Positions 26,415 to 33,262 of a stretch of DNA of 33,262 nucleotides are shown piece after piece; positions within the stretch are counted from its first letter, which is position 1, and every line of letters starts with the position of its first letter. The stretch spans positions 1-33,262 of the forward strand of contig CALUPF010000009.1 of NCBI GenBank assembly GCA_944322545.1, read 5' to 3'. The notes under the pieces are model-generated. The model was not told the origin of the DNA and made no database searches. It was given only the letters and a program-made list of their open reading frames with translations. The position numbers were made by a program, and so were the translations under genes. Source of the DNA: Candidatus Gastranaerophilales bacterium. Its GTDB lineage: Bacteria; Cyanobacteriota; Vampirovibrionia; Gastranaerophilales; Gastranaerophilaceae.

Positions 26415-27215
26415 TTATATTTTTAATGTCAAGCATTTTGCTGAACCGCCAGCTTTCATAAACTCGCTTAAATCTGTCTGAATATGATTAAACCCCTTAT
26501 CCTTTAATAATTGAGAAAACCTCGTAGTTGTTAAATTAGTAACTACTGTTTTACCTATATTAACAGCATTACATGTGAAATATGCTGCTTCTTCATCATT
26601 CACAATAATTCTTTTTTCTTCAGGTACATGCTCTTCTATAACTTTGTTGCCATATTCATCAAAAGCCTTCGGATAATATATTAAATATCCTTCAGTCAAC
26701 GGACAAAAACAAGTATCAATATGATAAAAACTTTTATTTATAAGTTCTAAAGATATAACAGGTATACCTAAAAGCTCTGAAATATAAGAATGCGAAGCTA
26801 TATCAGTTCTTGGAACGTAACCAGCAAATAAAATGTCACCTAAAAATAAAGCATCACCAGCACCTTCAAAAGCAATTTCTTTAGGTAGTGTAACAACAAT
26901 ATAACCATTTTTTTCAAACCAATCCGAAAAATACTTTTCTTCTGGCTGTCTTTGAGGATATTTAAAACGAGCTAATATAGCTTTATTTTTATACATAACC
27001 GCGGCATTTGCAGTAAAAACCATATCAGGAACATCAGACTCAGGATCAACAAGTTGTACATCCACGTCCAGTTCTTCTTTCAAAATCTTATATAGATTTT
27101 TCCACTGAGCCATAGCTTTTCTATTATCAGATTGCACTGACATATTCATCCAAGGATTTATTTCGTATTTTATTCCATAATAATCAGGAGAACACATCAA
27201 AATTTTTTCAGCCAT
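26415..27215 (-). CDS. argZ: Arginine dihydrolase-like guanidine hydrolase (ArgZ/AgrE N-domain type)
   Basis: A 266-residue pentein-fold enzyme of the amidinotransferase/DDAH group. By length and sequence pattern it matches the N-terminal domain of cyanobacterial ArgZ (AgrE), which turns arginine into ornithine, CO2 and two NH3. Candidate key residues: Asn20 (EINPW), Asn70 in FTANAAV (Asn instead of the Asp of arginine deiminases, as in ArgZ), catalytic His165 in FYHIDTCF and nucleophile Cys261 in GGSAKCL. Cyanobacterial ArgZ is fused to LOR and ornithine cyclodeaminase domains; here the enzyme stands alone, with the LOR-like part as a separate gene 1 base upstream. DDAH activity is an alternative, but the arginine/glnA/rocD setting favours dihydrolase. 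Confidence 0.8.
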   Translation of the reverse strand: MAEKILMCSPDYYGIKYEINPWMNMSVQSDNRKAMAQWKNLYKILKEELDVDVQLVDPESDVPDMVFTANAAVMYKNKAILARFKYPQRQPEEKYFSDWFEKNGYIVVTLPKEIAFEGAGDALFLGDILFAGYVPRTDIASHSYISELLGIPVISLELINKSFYHIDTCFCPLTEGYLIYYPKAFDEYGNKVIEEHVPEEKRIIVNDEEAAYFTCNAVNIGKTVVTNLTTTRFSQLLKDKGFNHIQTDLSEFMKAGGSAKCLTLKI

Positions 27216-27216
27216 A

Positions 27217-27444
27217 TTACAGTTCTATTGCCCCATGTTTTTTAGCTAACGTCACAGCTTCTGACATTTTTTCTTCATCTTCTGTTTCAATAACAAAAAC
27301 AGCTTCTGAAAAATCATTACGTCTAGAACCAACTTTCACATCCTTTGCATAACATTCAAGTCCTAAAGCCTCAATGCTATCCATTACTTTAGATAATATT
27401 AACGAATCAATAATGTGTCCTTTTAGTTTCAGTTCTTTTTTCAT
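27217..27444 (-). CDS. Stand-alone LOR/SDH-type (ArgZ middle) domain protein
   Basis: A 75-residue protein, whole length: KLKGHIIDSLILSKVMDSIE, then CYAKDVKVGSRRNDFS and a C-terminal VTLAKKHGAIEL. This matches the short domain found in LOR/SDH proteins and between the two catalytic domains of cyanobacterial ArgZ. Its function there is unclear (assembly or regulation). It is the first gene of the operon, with AGAGG 5 bases before the ATG, and ends 1 base before the dihydrolase gene, so the two are probably made in equal amounts. A regulatory or oligomerisation partner of the dihydrolase is the natural inference. Confidence 0.7.
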   Translation of the reverse strand: MKKELKLKGHIIDSLILSKVMDSIEALGLECYAKDVKVGSRRNDFSEAVFVIETEDEEKMSEAVTLAKKHGAIEL

Positions 27445-27468
27445 AAAAACCTCTCAAACATTAAATCA

Positions 27469-27497
27469 ATTATGATAAATTTTTAGTTGTTGTGCAA
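27469..27497 (-). promoter_or_regulatory. Promoter of the LOR-argZ-glnA operon
   Basis: On the minus strand TTGCAC (27497-27492), 17-base spacer, CATAAT (27474-27469), 24 bases before the ATG at 27444. Hexamers match 3/6 and 5/6. Confidence 0.5.
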
Positions 27498-27553
27498 TAC
27501 TTTTTTCATTTTTTGATTTATTAAGATTTATAAAAGGTCACTTTTTAAGATAA

Positions 27554-27623
27554 TTTTTAATTAAATAAAAATTTTTCATCAAATATTCATATATTTATAT
27601 TTACATTTTTATTTAATTAAAAA
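27554..27623. repeat. Perfect 19-bp inverted repeat between divergent promoters
   Basis: TTTTTAATTAAATAAAAAT (27554-27572) and its exact reverse complement (27605-27623), separated by 32 bases. It lies between the minus-strand promoter at 27469-27497 and the plus-strand promoter at 27695-27723. It is all A/T, so some chance matching is possible, but 19 exact positions is long. Confidence 0.6.
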
Positions 27624-27694
27624 GATTTTTTTTATAACCATAAAAAACTTATGTATTTTATCTTGCTTTTTATATAAATTAATATTTTTTTTAA

Positions 27695-27723
27695 TTGTTC
27701 TAAATAAAACAATTTGAGATAAT
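27695..27723 (+). promoter_or_regulatory. Promoter of the ornithine aminotransferase gene
   Basis: TTGTTC (27695-27700), 17-base spacer, GATAAT (27718-27723), 23 bases before the ATG, with GGAGG (27738-27742) just before the start codon. Divergent from the arginine operon, so the two can share an operator in the ~300-base gap, which otherwise holds only the inverted repeat and A/T tracts. Confidence 0.5.
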
Positions 27724-27746
27724 TTAGCTATTAAAAAGGAGGAATA

Positions 27747-28940
27747 ATGAAAAATCAAAATTATTTTATATCTCTAGAAAAAGAATACGGAGCCAATAAT
27801 TATAAACCTCTAGATGTTGTAATAGAAAAAGGAGAAGGAGTATGGTTATATGATATAGATGGCAAAAAATATCTAGACTGCCTTAGTTCATATTCAGCAG
27901 TTAACCAAGGACACTGCCACCCTAAAATATTGAATGCGGCTATCAATCAAGCAAAAAAGCTAACCCTCACTTCAAGAGCATTTAGAAATAATGTCTTACC
28001 TTCATATTATGAAAAAATATGTAAACTAACTGGCTTTGATAAAATACTACCAATGAATACAGGAGCCGAAGCAGTAGAAACAGCAATTAAAGCGGCAAGA
28101 AAATGGGCGTACACAAATAAAAAAATAGAAGAAAATAAAGCAGAAATTATTGTTTGTTCTGAAAATTTCCATGGAAGAACTACAACTATAATTAGTTTTA
28201 CGACAGATGAAAGCTCAAAAAAAGACTTTGGTCCATACACAAAAGGCTTTGTAACAGTCAAGTATGGTGATATTTATGAAATCAGAAAGGTAATTAATGA
28301 AAATACTGCAGCAATAATGATTGAACCAATACAAGGCGAAGCTGGAATAAAAATACCACCCAAAGGCTATCTTTCAGAAATAAGAAAACTCTGTGATGAA
28401 AATAATGTCTTATTTATTCTTGATGAAATTCAAACAGGTTTTGGACGAACAGGCAAAATGTTTGCATATGAACACGAAGGCATAAAACCAGATGTCGTTA
28501 CAGTAGGAAAAGCGCTTTCTGGAGGTTTTTATCCTGTTTCAGGAGTTTTAGCCAATAAAAATGTATTGGATGTCTTCAATCCTGGTGAACACGGTTCAAC
28601 ATTTGGAGGAAACCCTCTTGGCTGCGCCATTGCAATAGCAGCGCTAGACGTAATTGTCGAAGAAAAACTTCCAGAAAAATCAGCAGCCCTAGGTGATTAT
28701 TTTCTAAAAAAATTAAAAACAATAAAAAATCCAATGATTAAAGAAATTCGTGGCAAAGGACTTTTCATTGGAATTGAACTTACACAAAAAGCCCGTCCAT
28801 ATTGTGAAAGACTTCAAAAAGAATTTGGTATTCTTGTTAAAGAAACACATGAAAATATCATAAGAATTGCGCCGCCATTAATAATAACTAAAGAAGAAAT
28901 TGATTTTGCATTTGATGCGATATCAAAAGTGTTTTCTTAG
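27747..28940 (+). CDS. rocD: Ornithine aminotransferase
   Basis: A 397-residue class III PLP aminotransferase moving the delta-amino group of ornithine to 2-oxoglutarate, giving glutamate semialdehyde and glutamate. Motifs: LSSYSAVNQGHCHPKI (46-61) and LTSRAFRN, both characteristic of ornithine rather than acetylornithine aminotransferases, LPMNTGAEAVETAIKAARKW (101-120), cofactor-binding ILDEIQTG (Asp226) and PLP lysine Lys255 in TVGKALSGGFYP. It is divergent from the arginine operon and would take the ornithine made there. Its TAG overlaps the stop of the convergent gene by 4 bases and no terminator is seen. Confidence 0.93.
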   Translation: MKNQNYFISLEKEYGANNYKPLDVVIEKGEGVWLYDIDGKKYLDCLSSYSAVNQGHCHPKILNAAINQAKKLTLTSRAFRNNVLPSYYEKICKLTGFDKILPMNTGAEAVETAIKAARKWAYTNKKIEENKAEIIVCSENFHGRTTTIISFTTDESSKKDFGPYTKGFVTVKYGDIYEIRKVINENTAAIMIEPIQGEAGIKIPPKGYLSEIRKLCDENNVLFILDEIQTGFGRTGKMFAYEHEGIKPDVVTVGKALSGGFYPVSGVLANKNVLDVFNPGEHGSTFGGNPLGCAIAIAALDVIVEEKLPEKSAALGDYFLKKLKTIKNPMIKEIRGKGLFIGIELTQKARPYCERLQKEFGILVKETHENIIRIAPPLIITKEEIDFAFDAISKVFS

Positions 28941-29863
28941 ATATTACCAATACCGATTTCAGATAACACATCCTGGAAGTTTTTACACAACAATTCGGCA
29001 AATACCAAAGGATCTATTTGTGTTACAACAACAGCAAGAATATCATCCGGTAACTCATTAACCATTTTCATCAAATCTTCAGGCTCTAGCTTGTTCATGT
29101 TTTTCACAATCTCGCCTTTGTCTAGCTGAGCTAAAGGCATTGTCAATGCATTTTTTGAGAATTCCATAAACAGCTTAGGATCTTTTTGCGTTAATTCAAG
29201 AATCAAGCCCATTTTTTCTTCTCTTTCAAAACATTTTAAAGCAGATTTGAACTTTTCAGGCTCAAGTTGATCCATGAATTTTACAACCTGTTCTTTGCTC
29301 ATATTAAGATTTTCTTGAAGTTTACCTGTTTCTTTATAAAGATATTTTTCCATCATTTTATTTAGCTTATCTTCAGGAATCGTCTTTACAAAATCAAGTA
29401 TTTGATTCTTATCTAATTTATCAGAATCAAAAAATTTGTTAATTTCTTTTTCAGGTATCATTTTTAAAAATTGCTCAGGTGAAAAAGCATTAAATAAAAT
29501 AGAACATATCTTGTCTTTTGGCAAATCATATATTAAATTAAGAATTTTTTCTTTAGTAAAAAACATAAGCCCCATAAGCAAGTCACCAGGTTCTAGAAAC
29601 TGAACTAAATATTCTAAATCCTGACTATTCATGTTGCTTAAAATTGCGTATCTATTTCTTGCACTTTGAAGTTTAAAAAGTTTGACAAGCTCTTTAGGAT
29701 CATTTAAAACATCTTCCTGAAAAGAAGCAGCCTGAGTGTTCCCTTGAGCAGCTTCTGCTTCCATCATTTCATCGATACTCTTCGTGCTATATTCATTGAC
29801 ACGTTGAGTACCAATTTGAAAATTCTTAGTAAGATATGATAAATCAATATCTAATCTAATCAT
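28937..29863 (-). CDS. Helical-repeat protein resembling MgtE_N/FliG-type repeats, hypothetical
   Basis: A 308-residue soluble protein of amphipathic helices. Several segments share an L-E-P-x-x-L/F phrase followed by a leucine-rich helix, for example LEPGDLLMGL, LEPEKFKSAL and LEPEDLMKMVNELPDD. The pattern resembles the superhelical repeats of MgtE N-terminal and FliG middle domains, but no channel or motor domain is attached. No signal peptide or membrane segment is present. It is a single gene with a weak ribosome-binding site. Fold is inferred from pattern only and function is unknown. Confidence 0.65.
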   Translation of the reverse strand: MIRLDIDLSYLTKNFQIGTQRVNEYSTKSIDEMMEAEAAQGNTQAASFQEDVLNDPKELVKLFKLQSARNRYAILSNMNSQDLEYLVQFLEPGDLLMGLMFFTKEKILNLIYDLPKDKICSILFNAFSPEQFLKMIPEKEINKFFDSDKLDKNQILDFVKTIPEDKLNKMMEKYLYKETGKLQENLNMSKEQVVKFMDQLEPEKFKSALKCFEREEKMGLILELTQKDPKLFMEFSKNALTMPLAQLDKGEIVKNMNKLEPEDLMKMVNELPDDILAVVVTQIDPLVFAELLCKNFQDVLSEIGIGNI

Positions 29864-29900
29864 AAATGATGAAAACCTTAATTTTTTGCCAAAACTCTAT

Positions 29901-29906
29901 ATTATA
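29901..29906 (-). promoter_or_regulatory. Possible -10 box of the helical-repeat gene
   Basis: Consensus TATAAT on the minus strand, 37 bases before the ATG at 29863. The -35 side is only TTTTTC at a 16-base spacing, so confidence is low. Confidence 0.35.
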
Positions 29907-30055
29907 ATAAACGGTTTTTTCAGAAAAATCTTAATATCTTAAACTTAAAATGTAACGTTTCTTAATATTATAAAAACAAAATGGCAATCTCAACAAAGAT
30001 ATATACTTTATATATACAGAGATGAGTTTATTAAAATAAGAAGAAAAGAGAGTGA

Positions 30056-30430
30056 ATGATGAGTACAAATGTTCAATTTGGTATGTTGCAAAGAATTAAA
30101 ACACAAGATTTAAAAAATAATCCTAAATTACAAAATCTTCAAACAGAAATAAAAACGCAAACAGATATATTTACTCAAGCAAAAGATGCTTACGATAAAG
30201 CTTCTCAAAATGATGGACAAAATGGCGTTCAAGCACAAACATTTTCAACACCAACAATGAGTGTTGATGAATTGGAAAACCAAATGAATGAAGCACAAGC
30301 AAAATTAGAACAATTACAAGCTGCATTTACACAAGAAGCTGGCAATAAACAAGACAACCCAAATAGTGCACCTAACGAGGATGACAAAAATAAAATTAAA
30401 CCAAAGAGTTTTTCAAATATGATGGCATAA
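30056..30430 (+). CDS. Small Gln/Asn-rich coiled-coil protein, hypothetical
   Basis: A 124-residue hydrophilic protein beginning MMSTNVQFGMLQRIK, with an FG phrase as seen near the N-termini of other proteins here. The middle (about 70-95, VDELENQMNEAQAKLEQLQA) forms a coiled coil and the C-terminus is Asn/Asp/Lys-rich and probably disordered. No known domain. Two adjacent ATG codons (30056, 30059) are equally placed behind AGAGAG. A clear terminator follows, and composition matches its neighbours, so it is a real gene. Function unknown. Confidence 0.65.
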   Translation: MMSTNVQFGMLQRIKTQDLKNNPKLQNLQTEIKTQTDIFTQAKDAYDKASQNDGQNGVQAQTFSTPTMSVDELENQMNEAQAKLEQLQAAFTQEAGNKQDNPNSAPNEDDKNKIKPKSFSNMMA

Positions 30431-30432
30431 TA

Positions 30433-30459
30433 AAAAGCTCCGAAATAATCGGAGCTTTT
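30433..30459. terminator. Bidirectional rho-independent terminator
   Basis: AAAAGCTCCGA (30433-30443) pairs with TCGGAGCTTTT (30449-30459), five-base loop. It ends the small coiled-coil gene (+) and the HExxH gene (-), which converge here. Confidence 0.9.
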
Positions 30460-30460
30460 A

Positions 30461-31384
30461 TTAGTTTTCAGAATTAATCTCTTTAGGATGAGCTATAAAA
30501 TCTCTTACTTTTGATGCAGTAACAGCACAAAGTCCTGAACCAACAGCAAGTGACAAATATGTTAACCAAGTTTTTGAATTGAACTTATTTAGAGTTTTCA
30601 AATTTTCTGCTGAGAGAAAATTCTTAGCCAACTTAGCGCCTTTAATACTAGCTAAGCCTTCTTCTAGCACAGAAGGCAACATTCCTAAAAATGCTAATTT
30701 TCCGCAATTATTTTTAATAAATGTAGTGGTTTTATCAAATACGCCTTGAGATTCTTCCCCATCAGCTTTTTTACGCTTGCACAAAGCTGTCAAAACAGCA
30801 ATAGGAATTAATAAAGAAAATGGCGATTTCATTTTTATGAGAATATTGCCTAAACCGGCTTTATTATAATTTAAAGCATGCCCCATTTCATGAAAAAGAG
30901 CAATACCCAACTTATCTTTATTTATTAAGATTTGTTTATTATGCTTAACATAAAAAGCATTTTTACCCTCTAAAACACTTCTAGTCTGTTCTATTACTTG
31001 TTGATCTTTAATATTTCTCAAAAAAGGAATTTTATTTTTCCAAGAAAGAAGAGCTTCATTTATAGAATCACGAACAATATTATAGTTTTCAAATACACCA
31101 TCAACAACAGTTACACCTTTTTTAGAAAGTCCAGAAGAATTAAAAGCTTCATCTGCAGCCCTTTTAAAGACATCCATATCAATGTTATCTATATTTTTCA
31201 AAACCGACTCAAATGGCTTGCTTCCTAACTTATTAATGCCACCATACACTACACTACCAGCAGTATTTGCTGCTATAAATGCCGCTACTGAAATCGGAAT
31301 ACTAGGTTTCTCATATGTCTTTCCATCTTTTGTTATAATAAGATTTTTATTACTTTGAGAACTCACTGCAAAATTATCAGACAC
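30461..31384 (-). CDS. Membrane-associated HExxH metallopeptidase-like protein
   Basis: A 307-residue protein with HEMGH (165-169) in IALFHEMGHALNYNKAG, the zinc-binding helix of gluzincin-type proteases, and EEGLASIKGAKLA (Glu241/242 onward) as a likely third zinc ligand. Hydrophobic segments lie at about 31-48 and 272-289, with a shorter one at 188-200, so it is probably an integral membrane protease-like protein. A GTG start at 31384 has AAAGG at 7 bases. The architecture (HExxH, then Glu and an A-S/A-x turn) is shared with the protein at 52-870, though the two are otherwise dissimilar. Substrate unknown. Confidence 0.7.
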   Translation of the reverse strand: MSDNFAVSSQSNKNLIITKDGKTYEKPSIPISVAAFIAANTAGSVVYGGINKLGSKPFESVLKNIDNIDMDVFKRAADEAFNSSGLSKKGVTVVDGVFENYNIVRDSINEALLSWKNKIPFLRNIKDQQVIEQTRSVLEGKNAFYVKHNKQILINKDKLGIALFHEMGHALNYNKAGLGNILIKMKSPFSLLIPIAVLTALCKRKKADGEESQGVFDKTTTFIKNNCGKLAFLGMLPSVLEEGLASIKGAKLAKNFLSAENLKTLNKFNSKTWLTYLSLAVGSGLCAVTASKVRDFIAHPKEINSEN

Positions 31385-31622
31385 AATATAACCTTTCTAT
31401 AAAAACCTACATGTTAATAAAAAATAAATCCTAAAAAAATTGCTCAAATATTAAATTTTATAAAATAAAAAATGAAATATACTTTATTCAAAATCTATAT
31501 CTACGATTTTATTTATTACTAAAAAAAATAGATACTCGGGTAATTGTGCAAAATATAGATTTTATATTAAATATAATCAATAAATCTTTTTCATACTTCC
31601 AACTATTCTTAATTCCAGACAT
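31385..31622. other. AT-rich intergenic region, possible small-RNA gene
   Basis: About 240 bases lacking an ORF, between the HExxH gene start and the DUF2142 gene end. Nothing coding is visible. The plus-strand hairpin with a T-run at 31623-31649 at its end has no plus-strand gene to terminate, so a short transcript here is conceivable. No convincing promoter was found. Confidence 0.3.
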
Positions 31623-31649
31623 GGACTTCTAAATATAGAAGTCCTTTTT
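31623..31649 (+). terminator. Orphan hairpin-T-run
   Basis: GGACTTCTA (31623-31631) pairs with TAGAAGTCC (31636-31644), AATA loop, followed by TTTTT on the plus strand. The minus strand, where the DUF2142 gene ends at 31657, has no T-run after the stem. Confidence 0.6.
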
Positions 31650-31656
31650 ATTAAAA

Positions 31657-33069
31657 CTAGAAATTAGCATAATATCTTATATACAAACCAAAAACTAAAT
31701 TTAAATAAGTTAATATGACAAGAACTATATTAAAAACAAAAATATATTTAAATCGAAAAATTGAACGAAAGGAGTTGAATAATAAAAATAGTAAAACAAA
31801 AAAGGGTAAAACAAAAGGAATAAAATAACGACCTTGTAGACCTTCAAAAGGACTAATTACATAGGGACGAATCCAAGATAAATATATTGCTGTTGATGTA
31901 AAAATCACATTAAATACAACATATATAAAAAGAAATAATTTTTGATAACTAGAAGACTCAAATTTCTGATTCAATGAATAACCGACAAATGTATTAAGAA
32001 ATAAAAAGAAAAAATACAACCAATATGTAATAGGAAATAAAAAAACGTCAAGCCAACCTAAAATTCCTATTGTCTCATAAATTAATATCAAAAAATTCAA
32101 ATACAATGTATAAAATAGTGTATGCAAGTATACAAATGGGTGACTTAAAATAAAAAGTAATTGAATGCTAGGATTTGAACCATTTAAAGGAACAAAAATG
32201 TTATAACTAATTTTTGACCAAAATAAACCAATCAAAAAAGCAGGCAAAACAATAGCAGTGATCTTAGAAAAATTATTATTAAAACAAGAAGGAAAACGAA
32301 TTTCACAAAGTTTTTCCATCGGCAAAAATAAAATAAACAAGGATATAAAAAAACTCTGCTTAACTAAAGCTATTAACAACGCCATTGATAACAAAAACAA
32401 ATACTGTTTAGAATTTAATTTCTTAGAAGAAAAAGAGTATTCAATAATTTTAGAAATATACAAAATACTTAAAGAAATTAAGACACCATCTGCTGAAACA
32501 GATGCCCCTAAAGAAAGACTCATCGGCATCAATAAAACTAAAAACAATAACTCTTTCAAAAAAGGTATAGATTTAATAGAAATAACCCCGCAAACAATAT
32601 AAAAAATTAGTAAAAAAAGCTTACCTCCAATTAAAATCCAATAAACAGAATCAATAAAATGTCTAAAAATAAAAATTCCAATACTTTGAGGTAAATAAGA
32701 AATAGCAGAATACAAAGCCTGATATTTTTGATCACCAAAAACTTTATTTTCCTTCTCTAAAGCAATTAATGAGGACTTTTTTAAAATATCATACGAAATT
32801 CTCTCATTTGATTTAAAAGTAAGATATCCGACAGAATTTTCAAATTTAAAAAGAGATAGAGGAACATAATCCCCAGAAACATTGTTCATTTTTTTTGCAA
32901 TAAAATGCCCTTCGGAAACTGAATATGCACGAGAAAAGTGTGCAGGTTCATCAGGTGACTGTAAAGGTGGAGTTAAAAATATTAACATTACACCAAAGAA
33001 AAAAGCAAATATTACAAAAAAAGATTCTATACAAATCTTTTTGTTAAATAGAATATCTTTAAATATCAT
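31657..33069 (-). CDS. DUF2142 multi-spanning membrane protein (GT-C-like)
   Basis: A 470-residue, strongly hydrophobic protein with about ten membrane segments. The first periplasmic loop has PPLQSPDEPAHF (Asp40, Glu41, His44), the hallmark of DUF2142, a family related in layout to GT-C glycosyltransferases that use lipid-linked sugars. A role in decorating surface glycans would fit the sugar operon in this window, but is inferred. The ATG at 33069 lies only 15 bases after the T-run of the rRNA terminator and has no recognisable ribosome-binding site; an in-frame TAA upstream rules out a longer form. Transcription may depend on rRNA read-through. Confidence 0.75.
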   Translation of the reverse strand: MIFKDILFNKKICIESFFVIFAFFFGVMLIFLTPPLQSPDEPAHFSRAYSVSEGHFIAKKMNNVSGDYVPLSLFKFENSVGYLTFKSNERISYDILKKSSLIALEKENKVFGDQKYQALYSAISYLPQSIGIFIFRHFIDSVYWILIGGKLFLLIFYIVCGVISIKSIPFLKELLFLVLLMPMSLSLGASVSADGVLISLSILYISKIIEYSFSSKKLNSKQYLFLLSMALLIALVKQSFFISLFILFLPMEKLCEIRFPSCFNNNFSKITAIVLPAFLIGLFWSKISYNIFVPLNGSNPSIQLLFILSHPFVYLHTLFYTLYLNFLILIYETIGILGWLDVFLFPITYWLYFFFLFLNTFVGYSLNQKFESSSYQKLFLFIYVVFNVIFTSTAIYLSWIRPYVISPFEGLQGRYFIPFVLPFFVLLFLLFNSFRSIFRFKYIFVFNIVLVILTYLNLVFGLYIRYYANF

Positions 33070-33087
33070 AAAAAAATAATAACAAAA

Positions 33088-33125
33088 AAATAGTTGATGT
33101 TAAACAGTGCTAACATCAACTATTT
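33088..33125 (-). terminator. Terminator of the rRNA operon
   Basis: Perfect 15-bp stem (33088-33102 with 33111-33125) around an 8-base loop. On the minus strand TAACATCAACTATTT runs into a T tract. It follows the 5S gene by 13 bases. Confidence 0.88.
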
Positions 33126-33138
33126 AGTAAAATTAGAA

Positions 33139-33253
33139 TCTGGCAACTAGCTATCTTCCCAGGCGGTCTTCCGCCAAGTAGTTTCGCCGCAAGCAGTCTT
33201 TACGACCGTGTTCGGGATGGGAACGGGTGGGATCCTGCCGCTTGGTCACCAGA
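33139..33253 (-). rRNA. rrf: 5S ribosomal RNA
   Basis: The minus strand reads as a complete 5S rRNA of about 115 nt. The ends TCTGGTGACC and GTTGCCAGA pair as helix I, and the loop B/C region CCCATCCCGAAC is the near-universal 5S signature. The rest of the rRNA operon would lie beyond the right edge. Exact ends are judged from helix pairing. Confidence 0.93.
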
Positions 33254-33262
33254 AAATCGATT

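Noticed and set aside
27445..27746. Possible tRNA or riboswitch in the longest intergenic gap
   Set aside because: Nearly pure A/T, no cloverleaf or conserved riboswitch sequence; only promoters and an inverted repeat.

Overview
The window looks like chromosomal DNA from a gut-type, AT-rich, Gram-negative member of the non-photosynthetic sister lineage of Cyanobacteria (Candidatus Melainabacteria / Vampirovibrionia, probably Gastranaerophilales). This placement is inference. It rests on the strong A/T bias, the prepilin-like leader FSLAEALVTL, a cyanobacterial-type arginine dihydrolase, an autotransporter that requires an outer membrane, and several proteins with short N-terminal [IV]xFG motifs. 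No phage, IS, CRISPR or tRNA was found. The only structural RNA is a 5S rRNA at the right edge, on the minus strand, closing an rRNA operon that lies outside the window.

Layout. 1-7000: an HExxH protein, a radical SAM protein, a prepilin-like Gly-rich surface protein, a YkgJ-type Cys-cluster protein and a LysM-GH24-Amidase_3 cell-wall hydrolase. 7000-8650: threonine ammonia-lyase and RidA, a two-gene operon in which RidA disposes of the enamine/imine made by the first enzyme. 8649-17013: an eight-gene minus-strand operon with touching or overlapping genes. It begins with the three CDP-3,6-dideoxyhexose genes (rfbF, rfbG, rfbH) and continues with an NAD epimerase-type reductase, an HpcH/HpaI-type aldolase, an SDR, a dehydroquinate-synthase-like sugar cyclase and a YerE-like thiamine-diphosphate enzyme. 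Together they could build a branched, possibly carbocyclic CDP-linked sugar for a surface glycan. 17275-24819: three surface or envelope proteins (an 812-residue coiled-coil protein, a LysM-like protein and an 1071-residue Pmp-like autotransporter). 25021-28940: an arginine-nitrogen block. A small LOR-domain protein, an arginine dihydrolase and type I glutamine synthetase form one operon, divergent from ornithine aminotransferase. 28937-33069: a helical-repeat protein, a small coiled-coil protein, a second HExxH protein with membrane segments, and a DUF2142 membrane protein next to the rRNA terminator.

How it fits together. Most of the window serves the cell surface: wall hydrolysis, a prepilin-like protein, an autotransporter and an unusual nucleotide sugar. 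The rest is amino-acid nitrogen metabolism: threonine to 2-oxobutyrate plus NH3, and arginine to ornithine plus NH3, with GlnA recapturing ammonia. The most notable points are the eight-gene sugar operon with a cyclase and a TPP enzyme, a 15-A homopolymer in the signal-peptide codons of the autotransporter (candidate phase-variable switch), and an arginine dihydrolase whose LOR domain is a separate small gene.
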